Notes: generated by a model not told the origin, from the sequence alone. Counted from the stretch's first letter, positions 13,036 through 28,000 are shown. The stretch: 64,000 nucleotides of DNA from Scolanthus callimorphus (GCA_033964015.1 CM066924.1:5686251-5750250), one strand, 5' to 3'. Numbers and translations: made by a program.

Positions 13036-16000
13036 CTGGAAGGGATTGAAAACACGGCATAAGAGTTTAGCTACTGAAACCTTTCGAAACAGTGCCTTCC
13101 AGTTTTACAACCAACCTTGCAACATTTGAATTGAGGGTAGACACAGCACTACAGTGAAAACCCACGTATAAGAACCTACAATTACAGCCTATAATAGGTT
13201 CCTACTTGGTTTGAAAATGGTGCATTTCCAATTTATATCCGTTACCCCCTATCGAGGAACCTGGAATTTGCACAGGGGTTGTTGTGTTTGACCCTGGAAT
13301 TTGCACAGGGGTTGCTGTGTTCTGACCATTTCCACTGGGTCCTGTGATTTTGACCCTGGAATTTCCCCAGGGCCATTCATTTTACCACGGAATTTCCGTA
13401 GGGTATTCATTTGCAACGTCGAATTTCCACAAGACAATTCGGAATTTCCACAGGGGTAGCTCCAAGTTTCCACAGGGGTTATACAAGAGCATGGCATTTC
13501 CACGGGGGTAGAACAATTTTTGAAATTTTGGAGCTTCTCGATAGGGGGTACGGCTATTTTTTGGAACAACCCAATAGAAAGAAACAAGGAGCTTGTATGG
13601 ACAGTCTTAGCCTGACAAGTTCTTGAAATCCAGGTTCTTTTACGCGGGTTTTTCTGTATTTGTCATATTAGTCCAACAGCGGCTGAACCTTTTCAATATA
13701 TCAACGTTTCTCACAGAAAAGAAATAGAAAGTAATTCACTTTCAGATTCTAAGAACAGAAAATATTCATGCAACCGGTCTCCTTTGTCGGGTTTCCTGTG
13801 TCGCGAGTGTGCGCCAAAAGAAGGTGCACTGGAGTCTAGAAATTCCAGACGAGACAATTTTTCTTTAAAACAAGCATCACTAACCTTGTACAGTGTAACC
13901 ACCGGTCGGTACTGAAAGAAAACGGAAAGGACAGCGTTAAAATGGTGACTCATAGTACACGACTAAACCATTCTCTTACCCAGAGCTCCCCGGCTCGTCT
14001 CCTCGCGGGGGAGGTTATGGTGACAGCCACCGACGCATGCGCGAGATTTGATACAGACCCGCTGAGAGAAAGATCTTTCTGCGCATGCACCAACGTTCAA
14101 AACCAGCCAATCAGCAAAGGTCCTCAAATGGATGTCACCAGAGCCTCCCCTGCGAGCAGACGAGCCGGGGAGCTCTGGGTACGAGAATGACGACTAAACT
14201 TACAGAACATTGGTCATTACAGCAATGCATCGCACCTCGCGTTTTCAAATCATGAAAAAATGTTATGTTATATTTATATATAGTTGTGTATAATAAAGTT
14301 ACAAAGTTATGTTGATCGTGTATTGAAGTGCTGTGTTGTGTATTGTGTTGTGATGTGATGTAAAACTTCAAAGGTTTCGGACGTGTTTTCGTTCATTCTT
14401 TTATCATCGATGCCAGTACAGTTATGCACCCTTTAAAAACAAAACGTCTTGCTGTCATTCAATTCAGATCATGTGATGATTCATTTGGGATAAAACAATG
14501 GACAATTCCAGCTATAATGAATGCGCGCGCATGTCGGTATGTTTCTGGTTATAACTGTCACAAATCAAGTGTTATTCTAGTATGTGTGCGTCCTGGAAAA
14601 CATGTGCACTGATAAGCCAATCAAGCCAATCTCATACCTAGAGCCCGTGCATCTTTGAGCCAGCGGCAAGATACAGTATCTTGGCGATGGTCTTAAAGAA
14701 ACGCGGGCTCTAGGAACAAGATTATAAACGAAGCCTACTGAAGCGACATGACGAAGATGAAATTCAGGAATCGGGCATTTGGCGCCCGGCATTTCGTAAT
14801 TTGCTCCGATGAACTTTTTAAAACATGTATCAGACTTTGTACAGTTATTTGACATATTTTGTCTGTTAGTCCGTCGATGCATTAGTCAAAATAATCCATT
14901 ATTCAATTACATGTAACTGCATCATCATACATTTATTTGTGATTCCACCATTTTGTTGCATGCATTGTTTGACATTACCTGTCGTACATACAGTTGGATT
15001 AGCTGAACTATTGGTTGGGTGCTCTGAAATCAATGCTGATTGTTAAGTTCACCAAAACGATTATTATCACACATGCGGAACAAGAATATTTAGATATTCA
15101 AAAAATGTTTAGAGAATAGAAATTAGACACGCAAAGCTTTTAAGGGTGTTGAATGAAGATGGAAAGAAGGCTTGGGTTGACCAAAGCGAAAGTCACCAGC
15201 GAAAACAAGTAGTTTAGTTGAGAATAAGAGAAGACGAATATAAAAGAAACACTAGTTTAAAAATGTTTTTGAAGGCGAAACTCGAAGTTTGCAAGAAAAT
15301 AAAAGAAGATTGCGCTGAACAAAGTGGTGATACAAATATAAGACAATCTCTTTACGTTTATAAGAAAATGAAAGAAGATTGAGCTGTGATACAAATATAA
15401 GAGAATCTCTTGAAGTTTGCAAGAAAATGAAAGAAGATTGAGCTGAACAAAGTGGTGATACAAATATAAGACAATCTCTTTACGTTTGTAAGAAAATGAA
15501 AGAAGATTGAGCTGTGATACAAATATAAGAGAATCTCTTGAAGTTTGCAAGAAAATGAAAGAAGATTGAGCTGAACAAAGTGGTGATACAAATATAAGAC
15601 AATCTCTTTACGTTTGTAAGAAAATGAAAGAGGATTGAGCTGTGATACAAATATAAGAGAATCTCTTGAAGTTTGCAAGAAAATGAAAGAAGATTGAGCT
15701 GAACAAAGTGGTGATACAAATATAAGACAATCTCTTTACGTTTGTAAGAAAATGAAAGAAGATTGAGCTGTGATACAAATATAAGAGAATCTCTTTAAGT
15801 TTGCAAGAAAATGAAAGAAGATTGAGCTGAACAAAGTGGTGATACAAATATAAGACAATCTCTTTACGTTTGTAAGAAAATGAAAGAAGATTGAGCTGTG
15901 ATACAAATATAAGAGAATCTCTTTAAGTTTGCAAGAAAATGAAAGAAGGTTGAGCTGAACAAAGTGGTGATACAAACATAAAACAATCTCTTTAAATCAG

Positions 16001-19000
16001 GTAACGCAACTGAATGAGTCAAGATTACATTTTCTTTAAATAATAATACTAATATACAAGACTTATTCCTAGAGCCCAAAAGCGCTTTACAATATTTACA
16101 AACTATAGACTAAAAAAACTAATATTTACTCTCAAGGTTAAAAAATGCATACGGCGTTATTCGAGTCAATTATTAAGATCACGTTTTTAAAGAAGGGTTA
16201 GTAGCTTTGCAATTCATGCATACAAGCAAATGTGTGTTTAATGCGGTGTATCAAGTGTTTCTAACCGGGAATCAAAAAGAAGACAAGGGGAGCTGAACTG
16301 ACAAGCGCTTGACGTGATTGGCTATTAGGGGTCCTCCTTCCAAATCATGCAAATGCGCTCACGATATATGTTTAAGCGTTACGTTTAGCTTCAAACTCGT
16401 GCCCAGAGCTCCCCGGCTCGCGATCGTCACTTCGCGGGATCTGCTCTGGGGACAGCCATTGACGCATGCGCGAGATTTGATACCGACCCGTCGTGAGAAA
16501 GAACGCTCTGCGCATGCCCCAAAGTTCAAATCAGCCAATCAACTAACATACTCGTACCCAGAGCTCCCCAGCTCGTCTGCTCGCAGGGAAGGCTCTGGGG
16601 ACATCCATTTGAGGGCCATCGTTGATTGGCTGATTTTGAACATTCGGGCATGCGCAGAAAGGTTTTCCAATCAACGGCTCTGTATCAAATTTAGCGCATG
16701 CGTCAGAGGCTGTCACCAGAGCCTCCCCAGCGAGGTGACGAGCCGGGAAGCTCTGGGTACGAGAATGATCAACAAAGGCCCTTAGATGGCTGTCACCAGA
16801 ACTCTGGTTACGAGAATGTTCCAGCTAACAATAGGCCGTTATCACGAAAATTGGTTACTAATATTCAATAGTTATCAGAAAATGAAAGATTGAAGATTGC
16901 TTGAAAACTGACTGAGATGTGAATTTTCCAAACATCGTATTTTGGCTTAGTTTTTACAAGAAATGTATGGGAAAATACATCGAAACGAGGTTGGACTTGC
17001 ACCAATGCCCGTCCAGCCTTGACTTGGCTGGCGTATTTGCCCATACATTTCTTTGTAAAAAGTAAGCCAGAATACGAAGTTTTGAAAATTCATATCTCAG
17101 TCAGTTTTCAAGTAATTCTTTTGAACCTTGCAATTTTCCTAATACGGATGTTTAGAATTGAAAACTGGATTTGATTTTTTGATTACTATTAAATGTTAGT
17201 AATCAATTTTGCGTGATAACGGCCAATGCTGGCCTACCGGTACCAAATGGAGTGGACTGAGGTTGCTATTTCCTTACTTACCTTTCTCGTCATATTCGAA
17301 GAGCGCGTGTTTATTGTCGACTTCTAGTGTCCCTATTTCCCCGCTATCTACTGCATCCTGGAGGTCGGACAGAAGGGTTTTGTCTTTTTCTGATGGATCC
17401 GCGGCAAATCGCAAGGTCGTCTCGGCAACAACGCTACCGGATCTAAAGTGAACAATATGACATTTATAGTTTTTAAACGCACGGACCATTTGATGATGGA
17501 GTGGCTATTTTGTTTTAGTTGCCTCTGTTTGTGAAGTATCTTGGATTTTTGTTCAAAAATCAATAGTCAAGCGGTAGTATGCTTTCCAAGGACTATGTTA
17601 TCTAGCGGATGGAAATGAATTGTAAACTGGCCTTATTGATTGGAGCGCTAAAAAAAAACTGTTGAGGACCTCTGGAATTCCAGGTTGGGTGGTTCAAATA
17701 AAATATCCCAGGGTGGGTAGCTGTGACTGGGGTCCTCAATGCAACAGGGGAATTTCTTTGCGCCAGCAAATAAAATACGGTATAAAGTAATCTTAGTGGA
17801 TTCCAGCATGAAAATAAAGAGTTTTACCCATGAAAATAACTTTTGCTGTCATACTTCACGTCACAGAATGTTGCAAAGCGTTCTGGGTTGTTTAGTAGAC
17901 GGAAAACGAAGGCTAGAGCCGAGAATACCCATTCTTTCTTCCAGCCCCGCTCAGTCCAGGTTCGAGTCCTGCCTCGAGTCCTTGGCTAGGAACTTAGGTA
18001 CCAGTGGTGGATCCAGAGGCGATTCCACGGAACCCCCCTTGAGCATCAGAACAATGAAGTTTTGATTGCCATACCCAGACCGCTAGCGGACCAGCTCGCC
18101 ATAATATATTGCATGTATCAGTCTTCAAAGGGGTGAAGAAGAAACGGAAACCCCCCTTTGTAAAATCCTGGATCCGTGACTGGGTATACTGATCTCATTT
18201 TATGTTATTTTGTTGAAACCACCCTTTAACTTGCATGCCGGCCGCTTAAATCACTTAGAAAACTGCGCGGTGACAGGTTTACTCTCAGACTCCTCTCTAA
18301 ATACCTGAATGTTATTCTCGTTACAGTAAGAAATGCTGGGTAGTTCTCATAAACTTGTCCGATCTGAAATAAAAGCGAATTAAGTAAGCGATTTATGTAT
18401 TTGCTACTGTCATTTGCGTTTCAGCGTGGACACCATATATTTTTGTTGTTGTTTTGGGCGCCGCAAAGTTGTGTTTCGAAAGCCACGGACGTCACGTTTT
18501 TGTGGGGAAAACGAGACGTTACTAAGATGTTCTGCATTAGCACGTCCCAAAACGCTAGTCTACACCAATTAAATCGCAGCCTTTGAAAGCTTTCTTTTCT
18601 GTCTCGCCTCTCTATCTCGAGAAAAAAAAATCTCATGTCCACTCTTACCACTGTATGCATTGCTACGCGACCTTAAAATTCAATGTTGCGATGGGCGATT
18701 AGCGATTTTTAGCCGTCAATCAAACCAAAACGCTGGATTCGGCTGCTTTACTGGATCCATATTGATTGCAAAATCAACCAAAATGGTTTTAAGCTATCAT
18801 TTGGCTTCCCTTGCCTAGAAATGTTTAACTCTCTGTTCAAGAAAATTGAGTGGATTTCAGATGACTGACGTGAGTAATTCTACCCTGGAAACCAGAGGCT
18901 CGAGGTCCAAAGAATTAAAATTTTCAGAAACAACACAAACGCTAAAGGGCAGAGTTTCAGCCTCTGGTCCCCAGGGTAGAGTAATTCGTAATTACTTTGC

Positions 19001-22000
19001 GATTGGTTTCACTACAGTCATATGAAAACCGCTCTATTAAAATTTTTTCTTGCGTAAAATTGCCAATCGCAACAGTGAATTTGAAGGTCGCGTAGCAATG
19101 CATACAGTGGTAAAGGCGCAAATAGCAATATCAAACACAATGTAGCAGAGCCATGTTAATACTGAGTTCGGATAAAATTGAAACTCACTTGCTCTTTGAC
19201 TTTATTGGACAAACTTTTGTACTCGCCAGACTCTTTGTCCTCTAGCCCCGATGACCATGTCTCTTTTGTCAATCGTATTTCGGTGTTCAACATGCGATCT
19301 TGGGGAAACAAGTAACAATAACCAAGTTAATCAGCATAATATACTAATGGTAGTATAAAGAAACATCACAAGAAGTTAATAGACTAGGAGGAAGATTAAA
19401 TCCCTGGCCACACCACATCACATATCACATCACGTCACTCTACATCTCATCACAGTACATCATGTCACACAACATGACAACATACCACATCACGCCACAC
19501 CACATCACATCTCACATGACATCACGTCATTCCACTACACATCACAGTACATCATGTCACACCACATGACAACACACCACATCACATCTCACATGACATC
19601 ACGTCACTGCACTCCACATGACATCACATCATAGTACATCACGCCACACCACATCTCACATGACATTACGTCACATCACGCCACGCCACGCCACATCACA
19701 TCACAATACATCACATCTCAGATGACATGACATCACGCCACAACACATCACATCAAAATACATAACATAACACCACATCACATCACGCCAAATCACATAC
19801 AATTACATCACAGCACATCACATCACAGCACACCACATCACACAACACATTACATATCCCATCCCAACACGTCCCATCCCATCAGCCACATCCCATCCCA
19901 TCACACCAAACCACACCACAACCACGCCAACATCACATAACACCAAACCACAACACAACCCCACATAACATCATACCACGTCAAAGTCACATAACACCAA
20001 GCCACAAATGACATCACACCACACTTTATCACACAACACAACACCAAACCACATCACATCAACATCACGTCACATTATTTTGACGCCTTCACTCCATAAC
20101 CTTGTCCGTGGATGCCATTCAAAGCAGCAACACATTCCAAGCCATGGCCATGTTAATGTGATGTCACGAAGAAACACAACTCTTGATAACAACTACAAAA
20201 ATTTAGTCGCCTTACCCTCGATTGTGTAATTCTTCCCCATGGCTGGTCCAAATGCATTCTGTGCCACACAACAATACGCTCTTGTACCCGTACTAGTGGT
20301 GATTAACACTTTGTCAGTGTTCAACCGCATGCTAACTCCTCCAAGCACTTTGTAAATAGCGACAGTAGGTTCAGGGATTCCCTTGGCGCTGCACTGGAAG
20401 TAGGTCAGCTTCGAGTGCTTTGAAAATCCAGATGTGATGACGGGGAGTGTTCCTGAAATGTTGTGACGGAACTTTAGGACATAGGTAATCCTATGATATC
20501 TCTTTTTTGTGTAAATTGAGGACGAGATATCATAGGATTCAACTCTATTCAAAGCGTTCAGTCGGTAGATTCCGCCGAAAATAGCACTCAAAAATGCGAT
20601 ATCGCCCTCGTCGCTGCGCGACTCGTGCGATATCGGTTTTTTCGTGTTATTTTCTTAGCGGAATCTAGCCTCCTGAAGCTTTGAATAATCCTATAGAACC
20701 CCATAGCTCAATTCTTACGTGCGCGTTGATTGGCTAAAGAATGGAATTCAATGGTTGAAAGCTTAATTCGACAAAACAACAGGTTACCCGCGCGCAAAGA
20801 AAGTTCAAAGCTCGAATCATTACACAAAATAATATCAAATCTTTGCCATGGGATTCAAGAAAAATTCATCACGCGACTTGTGAATTTAATTCCACGTTAA
20901 ATTTCACTTGATATCGTTTTTCGCGTGAAATTAGAAGAATTCACTCGTCATGCGATGAATTTATCTATAGAATTTGTCAGGTGGAACTGAGGAAAAATCA
21001 AACTTCAATTCCTAACACTTGGTAATTGGCGATTTAAATATTCAAATCGAGGAATGCGATAAAGCTCTTTCCTTAAAAGAATGTGGCGGAACTTTAGGGC
21101 ATAGGTAAAATAATTTTGTCAGGTGGAATCGAGAAAAATCAAAGTCCAGTTTCCTAACACGTGTCTGTCGGAATGTGAATAAAGCTACCATACATTTTCA
21201 AATGGCAGATGATGAATGGTAGTATTTTAAATAGTGAGAGTGGCCCGTATGCTTTTTTAGAAAACGACGTTGGCCTCAGACAGCAAGTATTTGTCAGTTG
21301 CCGTTTGCCAAGTGGTTGTCTTGCTGTTTGTCAGAGCAGTTTCATATGACTGCAATGAAGCCGATCGCAAAGCGATTAAACTGACTCGTACCCAGGCGCG
21401 TTCTAGTGATTTTCGAGGCGAGAGCGACTGGGAGCGAGCTAGCGCGAAAGGCACCATGGGAGCGATCTCATGATGCATTGCGTAAACGAACCGTTCCCAA
21501 GATACATTGCGCGCTCGCTACCAGAACACTCGCTAGAGCTTTTCTCTCTGTTTCTACTAAATAGAGACGCCTAGGGACGAGGCAGGTGATTAAAACAATT
21601 CAATTGCAATGTAATTGTAAGTTACTCAGTCATGCAAAAACCGTTTTTTTAATATTTCGTATTTCTTACTGTATATATGAGTCAGTAGTTTCATAAATAG
21701 CAAGGAATCCCAGGCCAACAAAGCCGAGTATGGATTCCAGGGAGTGTCATAGACTGTTCCTTTACCTTTTACAGACAGTGTGCACTGTTCCTTGTCATCC
21801 TGGCTCTGGACCATGCACTTATACACACCAAGATGCTGCACTCCAAACTTTGAGATCAACAACCTCTCGCGGCCCTGAGAACCAGTGGACTGGATCGTGT
21901 ACTGGTCATCATCAGAGAGTCGTGTCGAGTCCCTCGTCCACCCGACCACATTGGGCACAGGTATCCCGTTAGCCTGGCATTCTAGAATAGTTTCCCCACC

Positions 22001-25000
22001 TGGATCTTCTTTGACCATTTTTAGACTACATGTGGGGGATTCTGAGAACAAACAAAAGGAGGGAACCACGCTTGATAAGAACACATTGAAGCAATATCGT
22101 GTGGCGCATGTGTTAGGAAAGCGCAATACTTGACCAGAACCAATGGCCTTCAAGTTATACGGATACGCATCTGTTACACGAGGCAATTTTACTTGCAACT
22201 CGAAACGCATCGATGACGAATTAAAAATCATTGGTAGTTGTCGCGGGATGTTACACGCTCGCAATATTTTTTGCAACGTGTAATGCGCCCGCATGGAAAA
22301 TTATAAATTACAGCGGCACTATCAAAATCAAGCGCGCGGATTGGCTCAATAAGGAAACCATTGCGCGATAAATTGCCAAGACATGTTACACGTAGCAACT
22401 TGTCTCGCAACGTCGTAAAAAGTAGAGCTCGGTTCTACATTTTCTGCAACTCGCAACGCAACAAAATATTGCATTGCAGGGGATGTTACGTGCGCGCTTT
22501 TCGCTGCAGCGTTGCATGTTGCAAAAAAAGTAATTGCCTCTTGTAACATGGCCTTTAGTACACTGTGCAACACAGGGTCCAAAGAGTGGGGCACCATTCC
22601 CATTTGGTGTCAATTAGTGAAATGCTGTGATTTCCCTTACATAAATCCACGAACTTTCTCTCAAATACAAAATATTTCTACTAATGACAAACAACTTTAT
22701 GCGGAGGATCGCACCTGTATCGGCATTGTTACAATGGACATAGATCACGTGTACAGAGTTCGTGTCTTCATGTCTATACTGTGTAGCGTTTAACATGTTC
22801 AACGGACTGGAAATTTGGCCCAGGTTGACAACAGGATATGTGCGATGTCAAGTGAACAGCCACCGTTAAGTAGTAGTACATATGTGAAAAGGGATTCCCA
22901 AAGGGAATTAAATCATCAAACGTAACAACTGGACATTCAAAATCCTTACCACTATTCTCAGGACAGCTCACCTTTTGGACAAACGGATGCAAATTTACCA
23001 TGAAAGATATCTTGTGCCCATGAACTGAAAGAGAAAGTTGTAGAAAAGTATAAGATAATCGAATGCTTTCAGGGTGCAGTAATCTTGTATCATAATTCTA
23101 TGCCTAGTAAAGTGTATGAAGATCACCGATTTCTTTAATTCACCGATCCCGCATTCATTGTTATACCTCTAGTTACTGTTGCTACGTCGGACAAGCCAAA
23201 TTTTATCTTTGGCATAGAGCGCGGAAAAGACACCGATTGCAGAGAGGTGTTAGAAGTTGTTGCATGCAATTTGGGTTTTATATTTTTATCTCGAAAAGCT
23301 GAATAATTATTGAAAAATCTTCGATATTCAAGTTTGTTGCTCGGACATTTTGAATTCCGTAGGGAAAACTTCCTATTGTTTGCTATGAGTGGGCGGAGCT
23401 ATAGTCAAAATAGGGATCGGTCAATTAAGCATGTTGTTCTCTGCTAAATGTACCAATCTAAAAATAACTACACTCAGGGACAAAATAGCTGAGACCCCCT
23501 ACGCAAATTACGGTTAAATAAAATATTGCCCTTAAACACCCACAAAATCCCTTTTGCAGAGCCCTTAACCACCCCCCCCCCCTCCCCCACATCAATGTTG
23601 TTTCCAGACCAATCGTTGTCCTCCAACATTGAAGAGGGGGGAGGGGGCTGAGCATGTTGAAAGTGAGTTTCAACGAATTCTCTATTTTTCGTGTACAGTA
23701 AGAAAGAGTCTCAGCTATTTTTGTCCCTGAGTGTCCGAGAGTATCATGTCTAAAAATTAGTTATTTATAAAGTAGTGTTTCCGCGCGCTTTGTTGTATTC
23801 TGAAAATATAATCTCACAAGGACCTGTAAAGATTAGAAAAAGCATTGCTTAGAATAGTTTCGCCTTTTAATGTTACTATTTTCGATAAAATGTTAGCCTG
23901 TTTATTTTGACGAAACGAGAGGTTTGAAGGGACTGCAAACGGATGTGAAAAGGGAGGGGGTCTGGGCGCTCCCACCCTGCCGTCGCTGTTCCGTAGTGCT
24001 TATTCTTGACATTTGAAAGAGTTTTAAAGACTTTGAAAGAGTTCCACGAACAGTAAATCCAATAGGCCATTTTCATGTTCCATTTAGTCTCTAAAATAGT
24101 AGGATAGGACAATGAAATCTCTCATTTCAACGAGTAACCACGAGTAACCACGATGATAGAAAAATAATGAAAGAGTTTTGAAGACTTTGAAAGAGTTTCC
24201 CGAACAGTAAATCCAAAAGGCTATTCTCATGTTCCATTTAGTCTCTAAAATAGTAGGATAGGACAAGGAAATCTCTAATTTCAACGAGTAACCACGAGTA
24301 ACCACGATGATAGAAAAATAATGATTGACTCAGTTCTTTTAGACTGTTTGGTTACTCGTGGTTACTCGTTTGAAAATTAATATCTGGCTATCACATTGCT
24401 CGAAATTATATAATGTGCTGTCATAAGAGATTGTGACTTATATAGGAATAATTTTAAAAAGTTCTAAGTGATTTAAAACATGCAAATTGGAAGTTTTTCC
24501 CGACTAAGTAACGGGCAATTCCAAACCGGAAGTGACAACATAGAACCGGAAATGCAAATTCGCACCTGTTAATGTCCTAAAAATTGCACTGCAAATGTGA
24601 TCGTAAGAAAACAGTTCTATTTTATAGAAGTATTGGTAGTAGCAATCTTCTTGTCGCAGTTTTGCATTCCTCGGTCTTTGCCTCTCCAATTTGTCTTAGT
24701 ATCAACCGCTCCTCCGTTTTAGAGACTTCTTCGGGCGCTCCCGCTGTTTCCCTTCCCCTTCCTTTTTTGGCCTTTTGCAGCCATCCGAAGGCTCTTTTAC
24801 TATTTAAAACTAGGTGCTCTCGAAAGCTCGAGTATTGTTGATATTTTGGAAACGCTAAATCCTCGATCATTTTTCAAATACTTCATATATGCTCGCGTTT
24901 CTGGTGATATGGCCGTCTACTTGCCCATATCTCAAGCGTGCGCCTAATTCCAAAATCAATATTTCATGACGTCATTAATTAGCACTGCAATTAACGAGGA

Positions 25001-28000
25001 TAATTGACTATGTAAAACGTTCAGCTTCTCGAGATCTTTAAAATAAGACCAAGGTTGCTCCTCAACTCCCTTGTTTCAATGAGATACAGCTTACTATTGC
25101 TTTCAGACACTCAGGGACAAAATAGCTGAGACCCCCTACGCAAATTACGGTTAAAATAAAATATTGCCCTTAAACACCCACAAAATCCCTTTTGCAGAGC
25201 CCTTAACCACCTCCCCCCCTCCCCCACATCAATGTTGTTTCCAGACCAATCGTTGTCCTCCAACATTGAAGAGGGGGGAGGGGGCTGAGCATGTTGAAAG
25301 TGAGTTTCAACGAATTCTCTATTTTTCGTGTACAGTAAGAAAGAGTCTCAGCTATTTTTGTCCCTGAGTGTCCGAGAGTATCATGTCTAAAAATTAGTTA
25401 TTTATAAAGTAGTGTTTCCGCGCGCTTTGTTGTATTCTGAAAATATAATCTCACAAGGACCTGTAAAGATTAGAAAAAGCATTGCTTAGAATAGTTTCGC
25501 CTTTTAATGTTACTATTTTCGATAAAATGTTAGCCTGTTTATTTTGACGAAACGAGAGGTTTGAAGGGACTGCAAACGGATGTGAAAAGGGAGGGGGTCT
25601 GGGCGCTCCCACCCTGCCGTCGCTGTTCCGTAGTGCTTATTCTTGACATTTGAAAGAGTTTTAAAGACTTTGAAAGAGTTCCACGAACAGTAAATCCAAT
25701 AGGCCATTTTCATGTTCCATTTAGTCTCTAAAATAGTAGGATAGGACAATGAAATCTCTCATTTCAACGAGTAACCACGAGTAACCACGATGATAGAAAA
25801 ATAATGAAAGAGTTTTGAAGACTTTGAAAGAGTTTCCCGAACAGTAAATCCAAAAGGCTATTCTCATGTTCCATTTAGTCTCTAAAATAGTAGGATAGGA
25901 CAAGGAAATCTCTAATTTCAACGAGTAACCACGAGTAACCACGATGATAGAAAAATAATGATTGACTCAGTTCTTTTAGACTGTTTGGTTACTCGTGGTT
26001 ACTCGTTTGAAAATTAATATCTGGCTATCACATTGCTCGAAATTATATAATGTGCTGTCATAAGAGATTGTGACTTATATAGGAATAATTTTAAAAAGTT
26101 CTAAGTGATTTAAAACATGCAAATTGGAAGTTTTTCCCGACTAAGTAACGGGCAATTCCAAACCGGAAGTGACAACATAGAACCGGAAATGCAAATTCGC
26201 ACCTGTTAATGTTCTAAAAATTGCACTGCAAATGTGATCGTAAGAAAACAGTTCTATTTTATAGAAGTATTGGTAGTAGCAATCTTCTTGTCGCAGTTTT
26301 GCATTCCTCGGTCTTTGCCTCTCCAATTTGTCTTAGTATCAACCGCTCCTCCGTTTTAGAGACTTCTTCGGGCGCTCCCGCTGTTTCCCTTCCCCTTCCT
26401 TTTTTGGCCTTTTGCAGCCATCCGAAGGCTCTTTTACTATTTAAAACTAGGTGCTCTCGAAAGCTCGAGTATTGTTGATATTTTGGAAACGCTAAATCCT
26501 CGATCATTTTTCAAATACTTCATATATGCTCGCGTTTCTGGTGATATGGCCGTCTACTTGCCCATATCTCAAGCGTGCGCCTAATTCCAAAATCAATATT
26601 TCATGACGTCATTAATTAGCACTGCAATTAACGAGGATAATTGACTATGTAAAACGTTCAGCTTCTCGAGATCTTTAAAATAAGACCAAGGTTGCTCCTC
26701 AACTCCCTTGTTTCAATGAGATACAGCTTACTATTGCTTTCAGACACTCAGGGACAAAATAGCTGAGACCCCCTACGCAAATTACGGTTAAAATAAAATA
26801 TTGCCCTTAAACACCCACAAAATCCCTTTTGCAGAGCCCTTAACCACCTCCCCCCCTCCCCCACATCAATGTTGTTTCCAGACCAATCGTTGTCCTCCAA
26901 CATTGAAGAGGGGGGAGGGGGCTGAGCATGTTGAAAGTGAGTTTCAACGAATTCTCTATTTTTCGTGTACAGTAAGAAAGAGTCTCAGCTATTTTTGTCC
27001 CTGAGTGTCCGAGAGTATCATGTCTAAAATTAGTTATTTATAAAGTAGTGTTTCCGCGCGCTTTGTTGTATTCTGAAAATATAATCTCACAAGGACCTGT
27101 AAAGATTAGAAAAAGCATTGCTTAGAATAGTTTCGCCTTTTAATGTTACTATTTTCGATAAAATGTTAGCCTGTTTATTTTGACGAAACGAGAGGTTTGA
27201 AGGGACTGCAAACGGATGTGAAAAGGGAGGGGGTCTGGGCGCTCCCACCCTGCCGTCGCTGTTCCGTAGTGCTTATTCTTGACATTTGAAAGAGTTTTAA
27301 AGACTTTGAAAGAGTTCCACGAACAGTAAATCCAATAGGCCATTTTCATGTTCCATTTAGTCTCTAAAATAGTAGGATAGGACAATGAAATCTCTCATTT
27401 CAACGAGTAACCACGAGTAACCACGATGATAGAAAAATAATGAAAGAGTTTTGAAGACTTTGAAAGAGTTTCCCGAACAGTAAATCCAAAAGGCTATTCT
27501 CATGTTCCATTTAGTCTCTAAAATAGTAGGATAGGACAAGGAAATCTCTAATTTCAACGAGTAACCACGAGTAACCACGATGATAGAAAAATAATGATTG
27601 ACTCAGTTCTTTTAGACTGTTTGGTTACTCGTGGTTACTCGTTTGAAAATTAATATCTGGCTATCACATTGCTCGAAATTATATAATGTGCTGTCATAAG
27701 AGATTGTGACTTATATAGGAATAATTTTAAAAAGTTCTAAGTGATTTAAAACATGCAAATTGGAAGTTTTTCCCGACTAAGTAACGGGCAATTCCAAACC
27801 GGAAGTGACAACATAGAACCGGAAATGCAAATTCGCTTCTGTTAATGTTCTAAAAATTGCACTGCAAATGTGATCGTAAGAAAACAGTTCTATTTTATAG
27901 AAGTATTGGTAGTAGCAATCTTCTTGTCGCAGTTTTGCATTCCTCGGTCTTTGCCTCTCCAATTTGTCTTAGTATCAACCGCTCCTCCGTTTTAGAGACT

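Noticed and set aside
15257..15975. Minus-strand proteins with LLSFSCKLQEILLYLYH repeats
   Set aside because: Product of the 128-bp tandem repeat in intron 23; no start context or splice support.
15260..15995. CRISPR-like alternation of repeat and spacer
   Set aside because: The 'spacers' are themselves repeated; this is a simple tandem array in a eukaryotic intron.
16318..16785. 155-codon plus-strand frame
   Set aside because: It runs through nested MITE family C copies and has no domain.
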